Assembly: GCF_013127955.1 (NCBI RefSeq)
Contig: NZ_CP053435.1
Coordinates: forward strand, 3,943,001 to 4,007,000
Direction: 5' to 3'
From: Spirosoma taeanense
GTDB lineage: Bacteria; Bacteroidota; Bacteroidia; Cytophagales; Spirosomataceae
DNA: 64,000 nt
The position numbers and the translations under genes are program-made. Position 1 is the first letter of the stretch, and each line of letters begins with the position of its first letter. This document shows, piece by piece, positions 9,034-17,122 of this stretch. The notes beneath the pieces were generated by a model. The model was not told the origin of the DNA. It ran no database searches and worked only from the letters and a program-made list of their open reading frames with translations.

Positions 9034-11613
9034 ATGAGTTATAATATTGCTTTAACACGTATTCATCAAGCTGTAGAAGCAAAATCCTATTCTTTAGACT
9101 TAAGCTCTTTAAACCTAAGAGATGTACCATCTGAGATATCTGAGTTAACAAATTTGGTTGAACTTGATTTAAGCCATAATAGCTTAACAATTTTACCAAA
9201 AGAAATAAATCAATTATTAAACCTTAATTATTTAAATCTTAGTAATAATATATTTAATCATATTAGTGGTATAGGCTTTGAATTCCCATGCCCGCTACAG
9301 CTAAAATACCTAGATTTATCGCGAAACAATCTTTCTAAAATACCTAGTGATATTTTCAATTTAGACCTAAATTCTCTTGAGGATATTGACTTAACTGACA
9401 ATCCAGCGTTAAATGGTATACCTGAGAGTATTATAAAAGAAGGAATCTCAGCAATTGAAGCCTTTTTTGATGAATTACAAATCTCAAAATACACAGACAG
9501 TCTGTTAGAAGCTAAGTTAATATTTGTAGGACAAGGTGAAGTAGGAAAAACTTCACTAATGAAGAAATTAATTGATAATTATTTCAGATTGGTTGTAGGA
9601 GATGAGCTAACAACTCACGGTATTATTATTAAAGAATGGGATATAAATATACCTTTAACAACAGAAGAAGCGATTCATTATCATTTTATATCTCCTTATA
9701 AATATGAGGATGATATAGATTGTTCTGATTATTACCAGGATGAGAATAGATGGGAATACGAAGAAGAAAGCAATAACAATGGTTTATATAAAATTAGTGC
9801 AAAGCTAAATATCTGGGACTTTGGCGGTCAAGAAATATATTATTCTACTCATCAATTTTTCCTAACAAAGCGATCAATTTATGTATTTGTTTGGGATGCA
9901 AGGAAAGAAGAAGAGTATAGAGGTTTCGAATACTGGTTTAATACTATTAATGTTTTAAGTGAGAGTAGCCCAGTTATAATAGTAATGAATAAATCAGATG
10001 TAAGAGTCAAACATATAGATAAAAGTATATTAACAAAAAAATTTCCTAACATAAAAGCTTTTCATGAAACCAGTTGTTTAACCGGCAATGGCATCTACGA
10101 GTTAAAAAATAGTATTATAAAAACATTTACTTCATTACCTCATTTTGGAGAAAGATTACCAAAGGTTTGGGTTGATATTCGGAAACGGCTTTCACATTTA
10201 GAAACAAATTTTATAACATATGAAGAATATTTAGCTATATGTAATACCTATAATATTTTACCAAATAGAGCTAACTTTTTGAGCGATTACTTTCATGATT
10301 TAGGTGATATATTACATTTTCAAAATGATCCTATCTTAAGAAATATAGTGATATTAAACCCAGAATGGGCAACAAATGCTTTCTACAGCCTAATTGATAA
10401 CAGAATAATACAAGAGAACTACGGTCGCTTTTCTTTAAATCAGCTCAGTACTATTTGGGATATAAACCAATATCCTAATAAAATACATATAGAGCTAGTT
10501 AAATTAATGGAACGTTTTGAAATGTGCTTTAATTTACTAGGGTCTTACGACTACATTATTCCTGAATTATTACAAGCGCAAAGTGATTATGATTTTAGGC
10601 CCAAGTACATTAAACCAGATCTGAAATTTGAATACGAGTTTAAGTTTATGCCTGCAGGATTAATTCCAAGATTTATTTGCAGAAATTATATCAATATAGA
10701 AAAGGGTTCATTTTGGAAAAATGGTTTAGTCTACAAATTTGATGATTCATCAGCTTTAGTAATCAATGACCTACTAGATAAAAAAATAAAAATATTTGTT
10801 CAAGGCGAAGACAACGATATAGTTCTTGGGATAATTAGAAAAGAATTTAATGAGATATTCTCATCTCTTAAGCTGAGTAAAGAAAATGATTATTCCGAGA
10901 TGGTACCTTGTATTTGTGATGAATGTTCACCTAATCCAAATCCTTATTTTTACCCTTATGATGTTTTAAAGAAATTTATTAGAAAAGGCAAGAAGACAAT
11001 TACTTGCCAAAACAGTACAGACGAAGTTAATGTTAATTCCTTGCTTAAGGGGTACGATAGATTCAGAACAAATGATAGGATACTTGACAATATAATTATT
11101 GCATGTTCACAATTGCAAGGTATGCAAAAAAGCATATTTGCGAATGAAGATAGCAGAAACGGCTTTATAGCAAATGTACTAAATAATAAAGGAATAACCG
11201 CTAAAGACCAAACAAAATGGGGAAAATCCCCGTCTAAAAAATCTCAAGGAGAAATAGATATTAAAATTGAGAACAAGAATGGACTTACTATTAGTATTTT
11301 TGAAGGTTTAAACCTTACTTATTTAGATAGAAATAAGATACATTCACATATAGAAAAAATTTTCAACTATGACACTAATGGTTTGGAGAGTAATTACATA
11401 GTTGTATATGTCGACAACTCTGATTTTTCTAATATATGGCTTAAGTATCAAGAAGCGGCTGTAATGGCTAAATGTAAGTTTCCATTAACAGGAACTTTTG
11501 AAGATCTGTCAGATTCTTATTCATATGGAGCTCATTTTAAAGTGGGTCGAACAAATTACGATGTAAATGGCCAATCTAATTCGGTATATCACTTATTTCT
11601 TGACTTAAGTTGA
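9034..11613 (+). CDS. LRR-Roc-COR (Roco) GTPase with C-terminal restriction-endonuclease-like domain
   Basis: This 859-residue protein has about five leucine-rich repeats (residues 18-145), a Roc GTPase domain with the P-loop GQGEVGKTS at 166-174, switch motif DFGGQE at 262-267 and NKSD at 319-322, then a COR dimerisation domain to about residue 650 ending in a C-x-C-x2-C cluster at 626-631 with a further Cys at 658. The last 160 residues resemble a PD-(D/E)xK nuclease: Glu705, Asp742 in GEID and Glu757. Roco proteins are GTP-driven switches. The gene is far more AT-rich than its surroundings and uses AGA, ATA and TTA freely, which indicates transfer. The nuclease call is inference from the residue pattern. 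Confidence 0.85.
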   Translation: MSYNIALTRIHQAVEAKSYSLDLSSLNLRDVPSEISELTNLVELDLSHNSLTILPKEINQLLNLNYLNLSNNIFNHISGIGFEFPCPLQLKYLDLSRNNLSKIPSDIFNLDLNSLEDIDLTDNPALNGIPESIIKEGISAIEAFFDELQISKYTDSLLEAKLIFVGQGEVGKTSLMKKLIDNYFRLVVGDELTTHGIIIKEWDINIPLTTEEAIHYHFISPYKYEDDIDCSDYYQDENRWEYEEESNNNGLYKISAKLNIWDFGGQEIYYSTHQFFLTKRSIYVFVWDARKEEEYRGFEYWFNTINVLSESSPVIIVMNKSDVRVKHIDKSILTKKFPNIKAFHETSCLTGNGIYELKNSIIKTFTSLPHFGERLPKVWVDIRKRLSHLETNFITYEEYLAICNTYNILPNRANFLSDYFHDLGDILHFQNDPILRNIVILNPEWATNAFYSLIDNRIIQENYGRFSLNQLSTIWDINQYPNKIHIELVKLMERFEMCFNLLGSYDYIIPELLQAQSDYDFRPKYIKPDLKFEYEFKFMPAGLIPRFICRNYINIEKGSFWKNGLVYKFDDSSALVINDLLDKKIKIFVQGEDNDIVLGIIRKEFNEIFSSLKLSKENDYSEMVPCICDECSPNPNPYFYPYDVLKKFIRKGKKTITCQNSTDEVNVNSLLKGYDRFRTNDRILDNIIIACSQLQGMQKSIFANEDSRNGFIANVLNNKGITAKDQTKWGKSPSKKSQGEIDIKIENKNGLTISIFEGLNLTYLDRNKIHSHIEKIFNYDTNGLESNYIVVYVDNSDFSNIWLKYQEAAVMAKCKFPLTGTFEDLSDSYSYGAHFKVGRTNYDVNGQSNSVYHLFLDLS

Positions 11614-11863
11614 TAATTATGCAATATCCCTAAAACCTTGGTATATTAGTTATAAATATATCAACTAAAATTTTGTGTAAAAAACATAGTTGTAACAGCT
11701 AATTGAATAACTATAATCCTTTAGAAATATGGCATTAAACACTATTGTACTAAAAGTTTGGAAGTATATATCCAAAGCAAGTTGATTAGCCTAGTTATTA
11801 ACTTACTTAGGATTAATTTTAAATAATTTCTAATTTTTTTTTCAACTAATCGATTAACTTCAT
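11614..11863. promoter_or_regulatory. AT-rich spacer with a palindrome before the small membrane protein gene
   Basis: No gene is visible. A 10-bp perfect palindrome TAATCGATTA at 11847-11856 lies 7 bases before the ATG at 11864. It has the same core as the LacI-type operators near 33901 and 35056, but in such AT-rich DNA a chance match is possible. Confidence 0.3.
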
Positions 11864-12334
11864 ATGAGCCCAGATTATATTCAAGCTATTACAAGTATAG
11901 CATCCGTACTTGTAACACTTGCAGGCTTTATACTAATAAATCGTCAAATTAAGCAGGTTGACAAATCGACTCGAGGCCAAACGCATAGCTATTTGTACAC
12001 TCATCAAGATTCTATTACGCGGCTATTTATCGAAAAACCGGCTTTACGGGCGTTCTTTTATGACGATCTCACTCCTGATACTCGCCATAAAAATGATATT
12101 GTTATTAGAGCAGTGACGGAATTAGTTGCAGATTTTTGCGAGCACATATACTTACAGCTACCAAACCTACCTGATGATATTCGTAAAGGCTGGGACGGTT
12201 ATATGAAAAATCTTTACAACAATAGCCCATTATTAAGAGAACATTTTGAAAGGGGAAGTGGAGAATGGTACAGTAAAGAATTTATAGAAGCGCTTTCGCA
12301 TTCTTATGTACCAATGCAAAAGAAAACGCAGTAG
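11864..12334 (+). CDS. Small single-helix membrane protein of the AT-rich island
   Basis: The 156-residue protein has one transmembrane helix at the N-terminus (about residues 9-28, SIASVLVTLAGFILI) followed by a helical cytoplasmic domain with the pattern FCEHIYLQ and GWDGYMKNLYNNSPLLREHFE near the end. Proteins with this one-helix layout are widespread and lack a known function. It is the only other gene in the island, on the same strand as the Roco gene and 250 bases downstream, so a shared role is possible but unproven. Its base composition is intermediate between the island and the genome. Confidence 0.7.
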   Translation: MSPDYIQAITSIASVLVTLAGFILINRQIKQVDKSTRGQTHSYLYTHQDSITRLFIEKPALRAFFYDDLTPDTRHKNDIVIRAVTELVADFCEHIYLQLPNLPDDIRKGWDGYMKNLYNNSPLLREHFERGSGEWYSKEFIEALSHSYVPMQKKTQ

Positions 12335-12486
12335 ACTCCTTTATAAATATATACATTATAAGGCATATTCCAAGGGATATCGCCGTCAAATGAGTAGGAA
12401 TTGAGGTTATAAATATATTTATTTCTCCGAGTAGTTTCCTTTTCATTATCACTGTATGTATTAACCGAAGCCAACAAAGCCCCATA

Positions 12487-12741
12487 ATGACAGAATCGTT
12501 ACAGGTGAATGGGCATACTATAGAAATTTTTGGAAGTGCCTGGAATGGCAATGAAGTCGTTAAATATGACGGCGTTGAGGTTTCCAGCCGGCGGAATATC
12601 ACGACTTCCTTATCCACGCATTCGTTTACCGTGCAGGAGGCTGGTGAAAACATTGTGTATGAAGTTCAGATTTCGGGCGGCTTTGTCGGCACTGGGTACG
12701 TCGTTCGCCGGAACGGGATTGTACAGGGGCACAAGCCTTAA
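12487..12741 (+). CDS. Small beta-rich protein of unknown function
   Basis: The 84-residue product has no signal peptide and is predicted by eye to be mostly beta strand, with alternating hydrophobic residues (EVVKYDGVEVSS, FTVQEAGENIVYEVQI). The repeating ligand-free pattern weakly recalls FAIM-like beta domains, but I would not assign it. Its G+C content is back to the genome norm, so it marks the right side of the island. It runs in the same direction as the DinB genes that follow. Confidence 0.5.
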   Translation: MTESLQVNGHTIEIFGSAWNGNEVVKYDGVEVSSRRNITTSLSTHSFTVQEAGENIVYEVQISGGFVGTGYVVRRNGIVQGHKP

Positions 12742-12810
12742 TTTTCCGGCTGGGCGCAACAGGCATCCGCAGTTGGGACGTAATGCCGTATTTTCGCCCG
12801 TTCTAACCCA

Positions 12811-13398
12811 ATGCCATACGCTATGCAGAATTTACAGCCCGGCCCCGTAACGGGTCCCGTCACCGAGTCTGAACGTCTCTACGCAATTGACGCGCTCAAA
12901 ACGACGCAGGCCAACCTGCACCAGTCGCTGGTGGGGCTGTCGGCGGAGCAGCTTACGTTCAAACCCCTCCCCGATCGCTGGTCCATCGCCGAGTGCGTAG
13001 AACATATTGCGCTGGTGGAGAAAGGCATTTTCCGGGCGGTGCAGGCCAGCATGAATGCTCCCGCCGATGCCGACAGGCGCAGCCAGATTCGGGTATCGGA
13101 TGTTGACGTGATCAAGGCAGTACGCAGCCGGGTTGTTACCATGGCCGCGCCAACGCCCTTTGTTCCAACAGGCCGCTATGGCGATGCCGCCGGGGCCCTG
13201 CAGGTCTTTGATGAGCAGCGTCAGGCCGCCATCCGTTACGTAGAGACTGAGCAGGCCGATCTGCGCCTGCACTTTTTCGAGCACCCGGCGCTCGGCACTT
13301 TAGATGCTTTTCAGGCGGTTCTCCTGCTGGCTTCCCATGCCGAGCGGCACCGCAAACAGATCGAAGAAATCAAGGCCAGCCCCGGCTTTCCGCAATAA
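12811..13398 (+). CDS. DinB-family protein
   Basis: The 195-residue protein is a four-helix bundle of the DinB superfamily. The metal ligands are probably His in AECVEHIALVE (about residue 66) and the two His of SHAERHRKQIEEI near the C-terminus. The motif DRWSIAECVEHI is typical of the DinB_2 branch. Members bind nickel or zinc, and some are thiol-dependent transferases; the reaction here is unknown. An in-frame ATG at 12823 is an alternative start. A possible -7 box, TATTTTCG, lies about 15 bases upstream of 12811. Confidence 0.8.
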   Translation: MPYAMQNLQPGPVTGPVTESERLYAIDALKTTQANLHQSLVGLSAEQLTFKPLPDRWSIAECVEHIALVEKGIFRAVQASMNAPADADRRSQIRVSDVDVIKAVRSRVVTMAAPTPFVPTGRYGDAAGALQVFDEQRQAAIRYVETEQADLRLHFFEHPALGTLDAFQAVLLLASHAERHRKQIEEIKASPGFPQ

Positions 13399-13514
13399 AT
13401 TTTCAGCCCTCTCAAACCGGCAGAATATCTTTTTTGCAGTCGGCAAAACCTACTGACATAGGGCTGTCACCCCTCCGGCTTTACTTTGTCTCATCAACCA
13501 AACGCAATTGATTT

Positions 13515-14009
13515 ATGTCCATGATTGAGATGCTGACGAAGGAAATGGAGCAGGAAGCCAACACCACCCGCCGAATGCTCGAACGGATTCCGGACGATAA
13601 ACTCGACTGGCAGCCGCACCCGAAAAGCATGACTATCCGGCAACTGGCGACCCACATTGCCGAGCTGCCGAGCTGGGTTGCCCTGGCCCTGAACACCGAC
13701 GGCCTCGACTTTGCTACTGCTCCCTACGAGCCAACCCCCATCCACAATACAGCCGACCTGCTCGCTTTGCAGGAGCAATCGCTGAACGAGGCAAAAACTG
13801 CCCTCAGCCAGGCTACCGACGAGCAGCTCGAACCCATGTGGACGCTACGTAATGGCGACGAGATTTACAGCCATACGACCAAAGGCGAGGTGGTCCGAAT
13901 GAGTTACAGCCAGATTGTTCACCACCGGGCGCAACTGGGTGTAGACCTGCGCCTGCTGGATATTCCCATTCCCGGCAGCTACGGCCCCAGCGCCGACGAA
14001 CCGTTTTAA
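13515..14009 (+). CDS. DinB-family protein
   Basis: This 164-residue protein is a second DinB-type four-helix bundle, encoded 116 bases after the first. It contains the signature KLDWQPHPKSMTIRQLATHIAEL near the start, and the late histidine pair in IVHHRAQLGVDLR, which together form the usual three-His metal site. It ends with a short proline-rich loop (DIPIPGSYGPSADE) that is common in this branch. The two neighbours are only distantly similar, so they are not a recent duplication. Function beyond metal binding is unknown. Confidence 0.85.
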   Translation: MSMIEMLTKEMEQEANTTRRMLERIPDDKLDWQPHPKSMTIRQLATHIAELPSWVALALNTDGLDFATAPYEPTPIHNTADLLALQEQSLNEAKTALSQATDEQLEPMWTLRNGDEIYSHTTKGEVVRMSYSQIVHHRAQLGVDLRLLDIPIPGSYGPSADEPF

Positions 14010-14025
14010 TCCAGATCACAAACAA

Positions 14026-14050
14026 CGAGGCCAGCAACACGCTGGCCTCG
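14026..14050. terminator. Hairpin terminator between DinB gene and sugar-acid locus
   Basis: A perfect 10-bp stem (14026-14035 with 14041-14050) with a 5-base loop lies between two convergent genes and is followed by ATTATATTGT. It is expected to end transcription from the DinB side and from the long minus-strand locus. Confidence 0.6.
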
Positions 14051-14086
14051 ATTATATTGTACCATCCCGGTTGGTCTATTCAGGCG

Positions 14087-15409
14087 TTACGTTAGCTGAT
14101 CCATCGTTACGATTTTGGGCTTACGGGTCAGCAGGTGGATAATTGTCCAGGCAACCAGATACGTACAGCCGCAGACGGTGAACAGCACGTTATAGCCCCC
14201 CGACAGATTCCCGGCGGCTTTGTAGCTATCAAGCAGGCTCCCCACCAGAATCGGGAACAGAATCCCCCCGACGGCTCCGGCCATACCCGCAATCCCCACG
14301 GCGGAGCTGACGGCCTTTTTGGGAAACAGGTCGGATGCTAACGTAAACACGTTCGTTGCCCAGGCCTGGTGTACGGCCACCGCCAGACTAATCAAGCCCA
14401 CTGCCACCCAGACATCGGTCGCGAACTGCGCCAGAATGATTGACAGCTCCAGGCCCGCGAAGGCAATGAGCACTGTTTTCCGCGCTTTGAGCGTTGGCCA
14501 GCCCCGCTTAATCAGCCAGGACGACAGATACCCTCCGCCGATGCTGCCCACCGTAGTCGCCGTGTAAATCAGCATCAGTTCGAGGCTCGGCTTTTTCAGA
14601 TCGAGCTGAAACGTAGAGGAGAAATAGGACGGCAGCCAGAACAGGAAAAACCAGTAAATCGGGTCAATCAGTCCCTTGCCCGTAATGAGCGCCCAGGTCT
14701 GCGGCAACGTAAAGAGCTTCACCCACTTCACGGACTCAGTTTCTTCGGTTTTCGACTCCTGTCCGCTGATGATATACTCGTATTCCTCGCGGCTCAGGCG
14801 TTTCTGCCGGGCCGGAACATCATAGAAAATCAGCCAGAAAACTAACCAGATGAAACCGATCGCGCCGGTAATCCAGAACACTTCCTGCCAGCCGTAATGA
14901 TTCAGAATCCAGGGCACGACCAGCAACGCCACGACCACGCCAATGCTCGTTCCGGCGTTGAAGAGACCCGTTGCCAGCGCCCGCTCCTTCTGCGGAAACC
15001 ACTCAGCCACTGTCTTGACAGCCGCCGGATAGTTCCCCGCTTCGCCCAGACCCAGCCCAACCCTCGCTACGCCGAAGCCAAACGCGCTCCGGGCCAGAGC
15101 GTGCAGCATCCCGGCCACGCTCCACCAGATAATGGTGATCGAATAGCCCAGTTTCGTGCCGACCTTATCAATGAACCAGCCAAAGACCAGCAGACCCACG
15201 GCATAGGCCGCCGTAAAGGCCATCACGATCCGGGCAAAATCGGTTTCCGTCCAGCGGAATTCAATTTCGAGGATGGGTTTCAGCAGGCCGATGATCTGGC
15301 GGTCGAGGTAGTTGATGGTTGTCGCCGTAAACAACAGCACGACGATGCCCCATCGGTAACCGCTTACGTTCGTGCGGGTCGCGGGCTTGGGAGGTTGAGG
15401 AGTAATCAT
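14087..15409 (-). CDS. MFS sugar-acid transporter (ExuT/anion:cation symporter type)
   Basis: The 440-residue protein has twelve membrane segments and the family signature TTINYLDRQIIGLLKP in the first helix, followed by GWFIDKVGTKLG in the loop between helices 2 and 3. This branch of the major facilitator superfamily imports hexuronates, galactonate and related sugar acids with protons. It is the last gene of the locus, 24 bases after the aldolase gene, and most likely brings a 2-keto-3-deoxy acid or an aldonate through the inner membrane. Confidence 0.87.
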   Translation of the reverse strand: MITPQPPKPATRTNVSGYRWGIVVLLFTATTINYLDRQIIGLLKPILEIEFRWTETDFARIVMAFTAAYAVGLLVFGWFIDKVGTKLGYSITIIWWSVAGMLHALARSAFGFGVARVGLGLGEAGNYPAAVKTVAEWFPQKERALATGLFNAGTSIGVVVALLVVPWILNHYGWQEVFWITGAIGFIWLVFWLIFYDVPARQKRLSREEYEYIISGQESKTEETESVKWVKLFTLPQTWALITGKGLIDPIYWFFLFWLPSYFSSTFQLDLKKPSLELMLIYTATTVGSIGGGYLSSWLIKRGWPTLKARKTVLIAFAGLELSIILAQFATDVWVAVGLISLAVAVHQAWATNVFTLASDLFPKKAVSSAVGIAGMAGAVGGILFPILVGSLLDSYKAAGNLSGGYNVLFTVCGCTYLVAWTIIHLLTRKPKIVTMDQLT

Positions 15410-15433
15410 AGGAGATCGGTTAGGGTCGGTCGC

Positions 15434-16081
15434 TTACGGGTTTAGGTTGGGCAGGCGGCTCAGGAAATCCCGGAAATGGGCGTACAGGCCAGTCCAGTCT
15501 TTAGCGCGGATCAGGTTCCTGTCGAACAGATGGCTGCCTACCCCTACGCCATCGGCACCCGCTTTGAAAAAATGCGCCATAGTATCCAGACTCACCCCGC
15601 CGGTAGGCAGGAGCCGGATCTGGTTCAGGGGACCCTTCAGATCTCGGATGTAGTCGGGGCCGAGAGTCGTGGTCGGAAACACCTTCACCATTGGCGCGCC
15701 CAGCGACCAGACTTTGAACACTTCGGAGGGCGTAAAGGCGCCGGGAAAGATGGGAACGTTCCGCTGCAGGCAGGTGTGGATGACCTTCTCGTCGATGATC
15801 GGCGTAACGATGAACTGCGCTCCGGCCGCCAGCGCGCGCTCCAGATCATCGGGGGTGCAGACCGTACCGGCACCGATGTTCATTCCATCGGCAACGTGCA
15901 TCCGCGCGTACCGGATCAGGTCTTCGGCACCGGGTGTATTCATCGTAATTTCAATGGTCGTCAGCCCGGCATCGCGGTACACGGGCAGGATTTGCCGGAC
16001 ATCGGCAACGGACAGGTTCCGGACAATGCCAACGATAGGCGCTCTGGCGAACAGGTTCCAGGAGAATGCGTGCTGGTTCAT
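15434..16081 (-). CDS. dgoA: KDPG/KDPGal-type aldolase
   Basis: The 215-residue protein is a class I aldolase of the Eda/DgoA family. The catalytic glutamate lies in TIEITMNTPG, the phosphate-binding and substrate loops are IGAGTVC and PTGGVS, and the Schiff-base lysine is in MVKVFPTTTLG. It cleaves 2-keto-3-deoxy-6-phospho-sugar acids to pyruvate and glyceraldehyde 3-phosphate. Its start overlaps the stop of the kinase gene in an ATGA junction, so the two are translated together. I prefer the galactonate branch over KDPG because the partner kinase is of the DgoK type. Confidence 0.85.
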   Translation of the reverse strand: MNQHAFSWNLFARAPIVGIVRNLSVADVRQILPVYRDAGLTTIEITMNTPGAEDLIRYARMHVADGMNIGAGTVCTPDDLERALAAGAQFIVTPIIDEKVIHTCLQRNVPIFPGAFTPSEVFKVWSLGAPMVKVFPTTTLGPDYIRDLKGPLNQIRLLPTGGVSLDTMAHFFKAGADGVGVGSHLFDRNLIRAKDWTGLYAHFRDFLSRLPNLNP

Positions 16082-17088
16082 CGGGCAGTTACTTTTAGGG
16101 CCTGGTTCTGAAACAGGATGACCTGCCCCACACCGGCGGCTTTATCAATCAGTTCGGCCGGTACGAAGGTGGTCCGGGCCGACAGCTTCAGTTCGTCAAT
16201 GGCCAGTTTATAGAAAGCGGCTAACCGGCTGCCGCTGCACAGGACCAGGGGCCAGCGTTCTTCGGCCAGCAGATGGTTCAGCTCGGAGCCGATGAGCAAT
16301 CCGCTCAGGAAGAACGCATTCTCGGTTTTGGTGAATTTGCCGAATAGCTGATTCGTTCGAATCGTGAACAGGCCATTCAGGATACCCGTCGAAACCGACT
16401 GATGTACCCCCAGCCGGAACGCCCGAACGTTACCCTCCGAAAAATCGGTCAGGTGCGTCCGATCCACGGAGTCTTTCAGGATACTATGGCTCGCCATCAG
16501 CGCAAACAGCTCCCCGGTCATGTAGGTCGAGAAGCTGATCAGCCGTCCCTCCTGCATATAAATATGCTTGGAGTGAGTACCCGGAAAGATGAAAATGGCC
16601 TCCCGGTTTCCGTCGCCCGACAAGCCAAACAGGGTCACCAGCCCGATGAGCTGCGTTTCTTCGCCCCGCATGACGTCCTTTTCGCTGCGCACGCCGGAAA
16701 TCAGCATGATCTCGTGCGGGAAGTCGGGCTGCGGCTCGAAGTGTCGGACGCTCGACTGGCTGCCATTGACGGCAAAGGGCAGCGTTGCATAGGGCACCTC
16801 GTCCATACCGATGGAAGACGATGCCATACCCGAAATAACGACGGGAATATTGGCTAAGCTGATAGATAACTTCCGGGCCAGGACGTCGATCTGCCGCTTT
16901 AGCTGCTGCCGGAAAAAGTGTTTTTTGGCAATGCCCTTCGTTTCGCCGGTTTTCTGCCAGGCGTCGAACGTATCGGCAATGCCTTCGGGCGAAAACACCT
17001 CCCCGACGCACTGATAATCCGAAAGCTTGAGCAACTGTAATCGAAACAGCGAAGTCCCCCAGTCACAGCACAATAAATAATTCGTCAT
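16078..17088 (-). CDS. dgoK: 2-dehydro-3-deoxygalactonokinase
   Basis: The 336-residue protein has the DgoK family features: the ATP-binding opening LLCCDWGTSLFRLQLL, the block GMASSSIGMDEVPY, and FIFPGTHSKH. It phosphorylates 2-keto-3-deoxygalactonate at C6. I chose the ATG at 17088, because the upstream in-frame ATGs fall inside the end of the PQQ dehydrogenase gene and give a non-family extension. The gene lies 34 bases after that dehydrogenase and overlaps the aldolase gene by four bases. Confidence 0.88.
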   Translation of the reverse strand: MTNYLLCCDWGTSLFRLQLLKLSDYQCVGEVFSPEGIADTFDAWQKTGETKGIAKKHFFRQQLKRQIDVLARKLSISLANIPVVISGMASSSIGMDEVPYATLPFAVNGSQSSVRHFEPQPDFPHEIMLISGVRSEKDVMRGEETQLIGLVTLFGLSGDGNREAIFIFPGTHSKHIYMQEGRLISFSTYMTGELFALMASHSILKDSVDRTHLTDFSEGNVRAFRLGVHQSVSTGILNGLFTIRTNQLFGKFTKTENAFFLSGLLIGSELNHLLAEERWPLVLCSGSRLAAFYKLAIDELKLSARTTFVPAELIDKAAGVGQVILFQNQALKVTAR

Positions 17089-17122
17089 TGAACGTCTGTT
17101 GATACAGTTGAATAGCAGCTTT

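Noticed and set aside
8640-12530. Attachment-site repeats at the island borders
   Set aside because: Only an 8-base match was found between the two edges (around 8695 and 12459), which is expected by chance.
12487-12741. Assignment of the 84-residue protein as FAIM-like
   Set aside because: The resemblance is limited to beta-strand spacing and one short motif; it is too weak to name the family.
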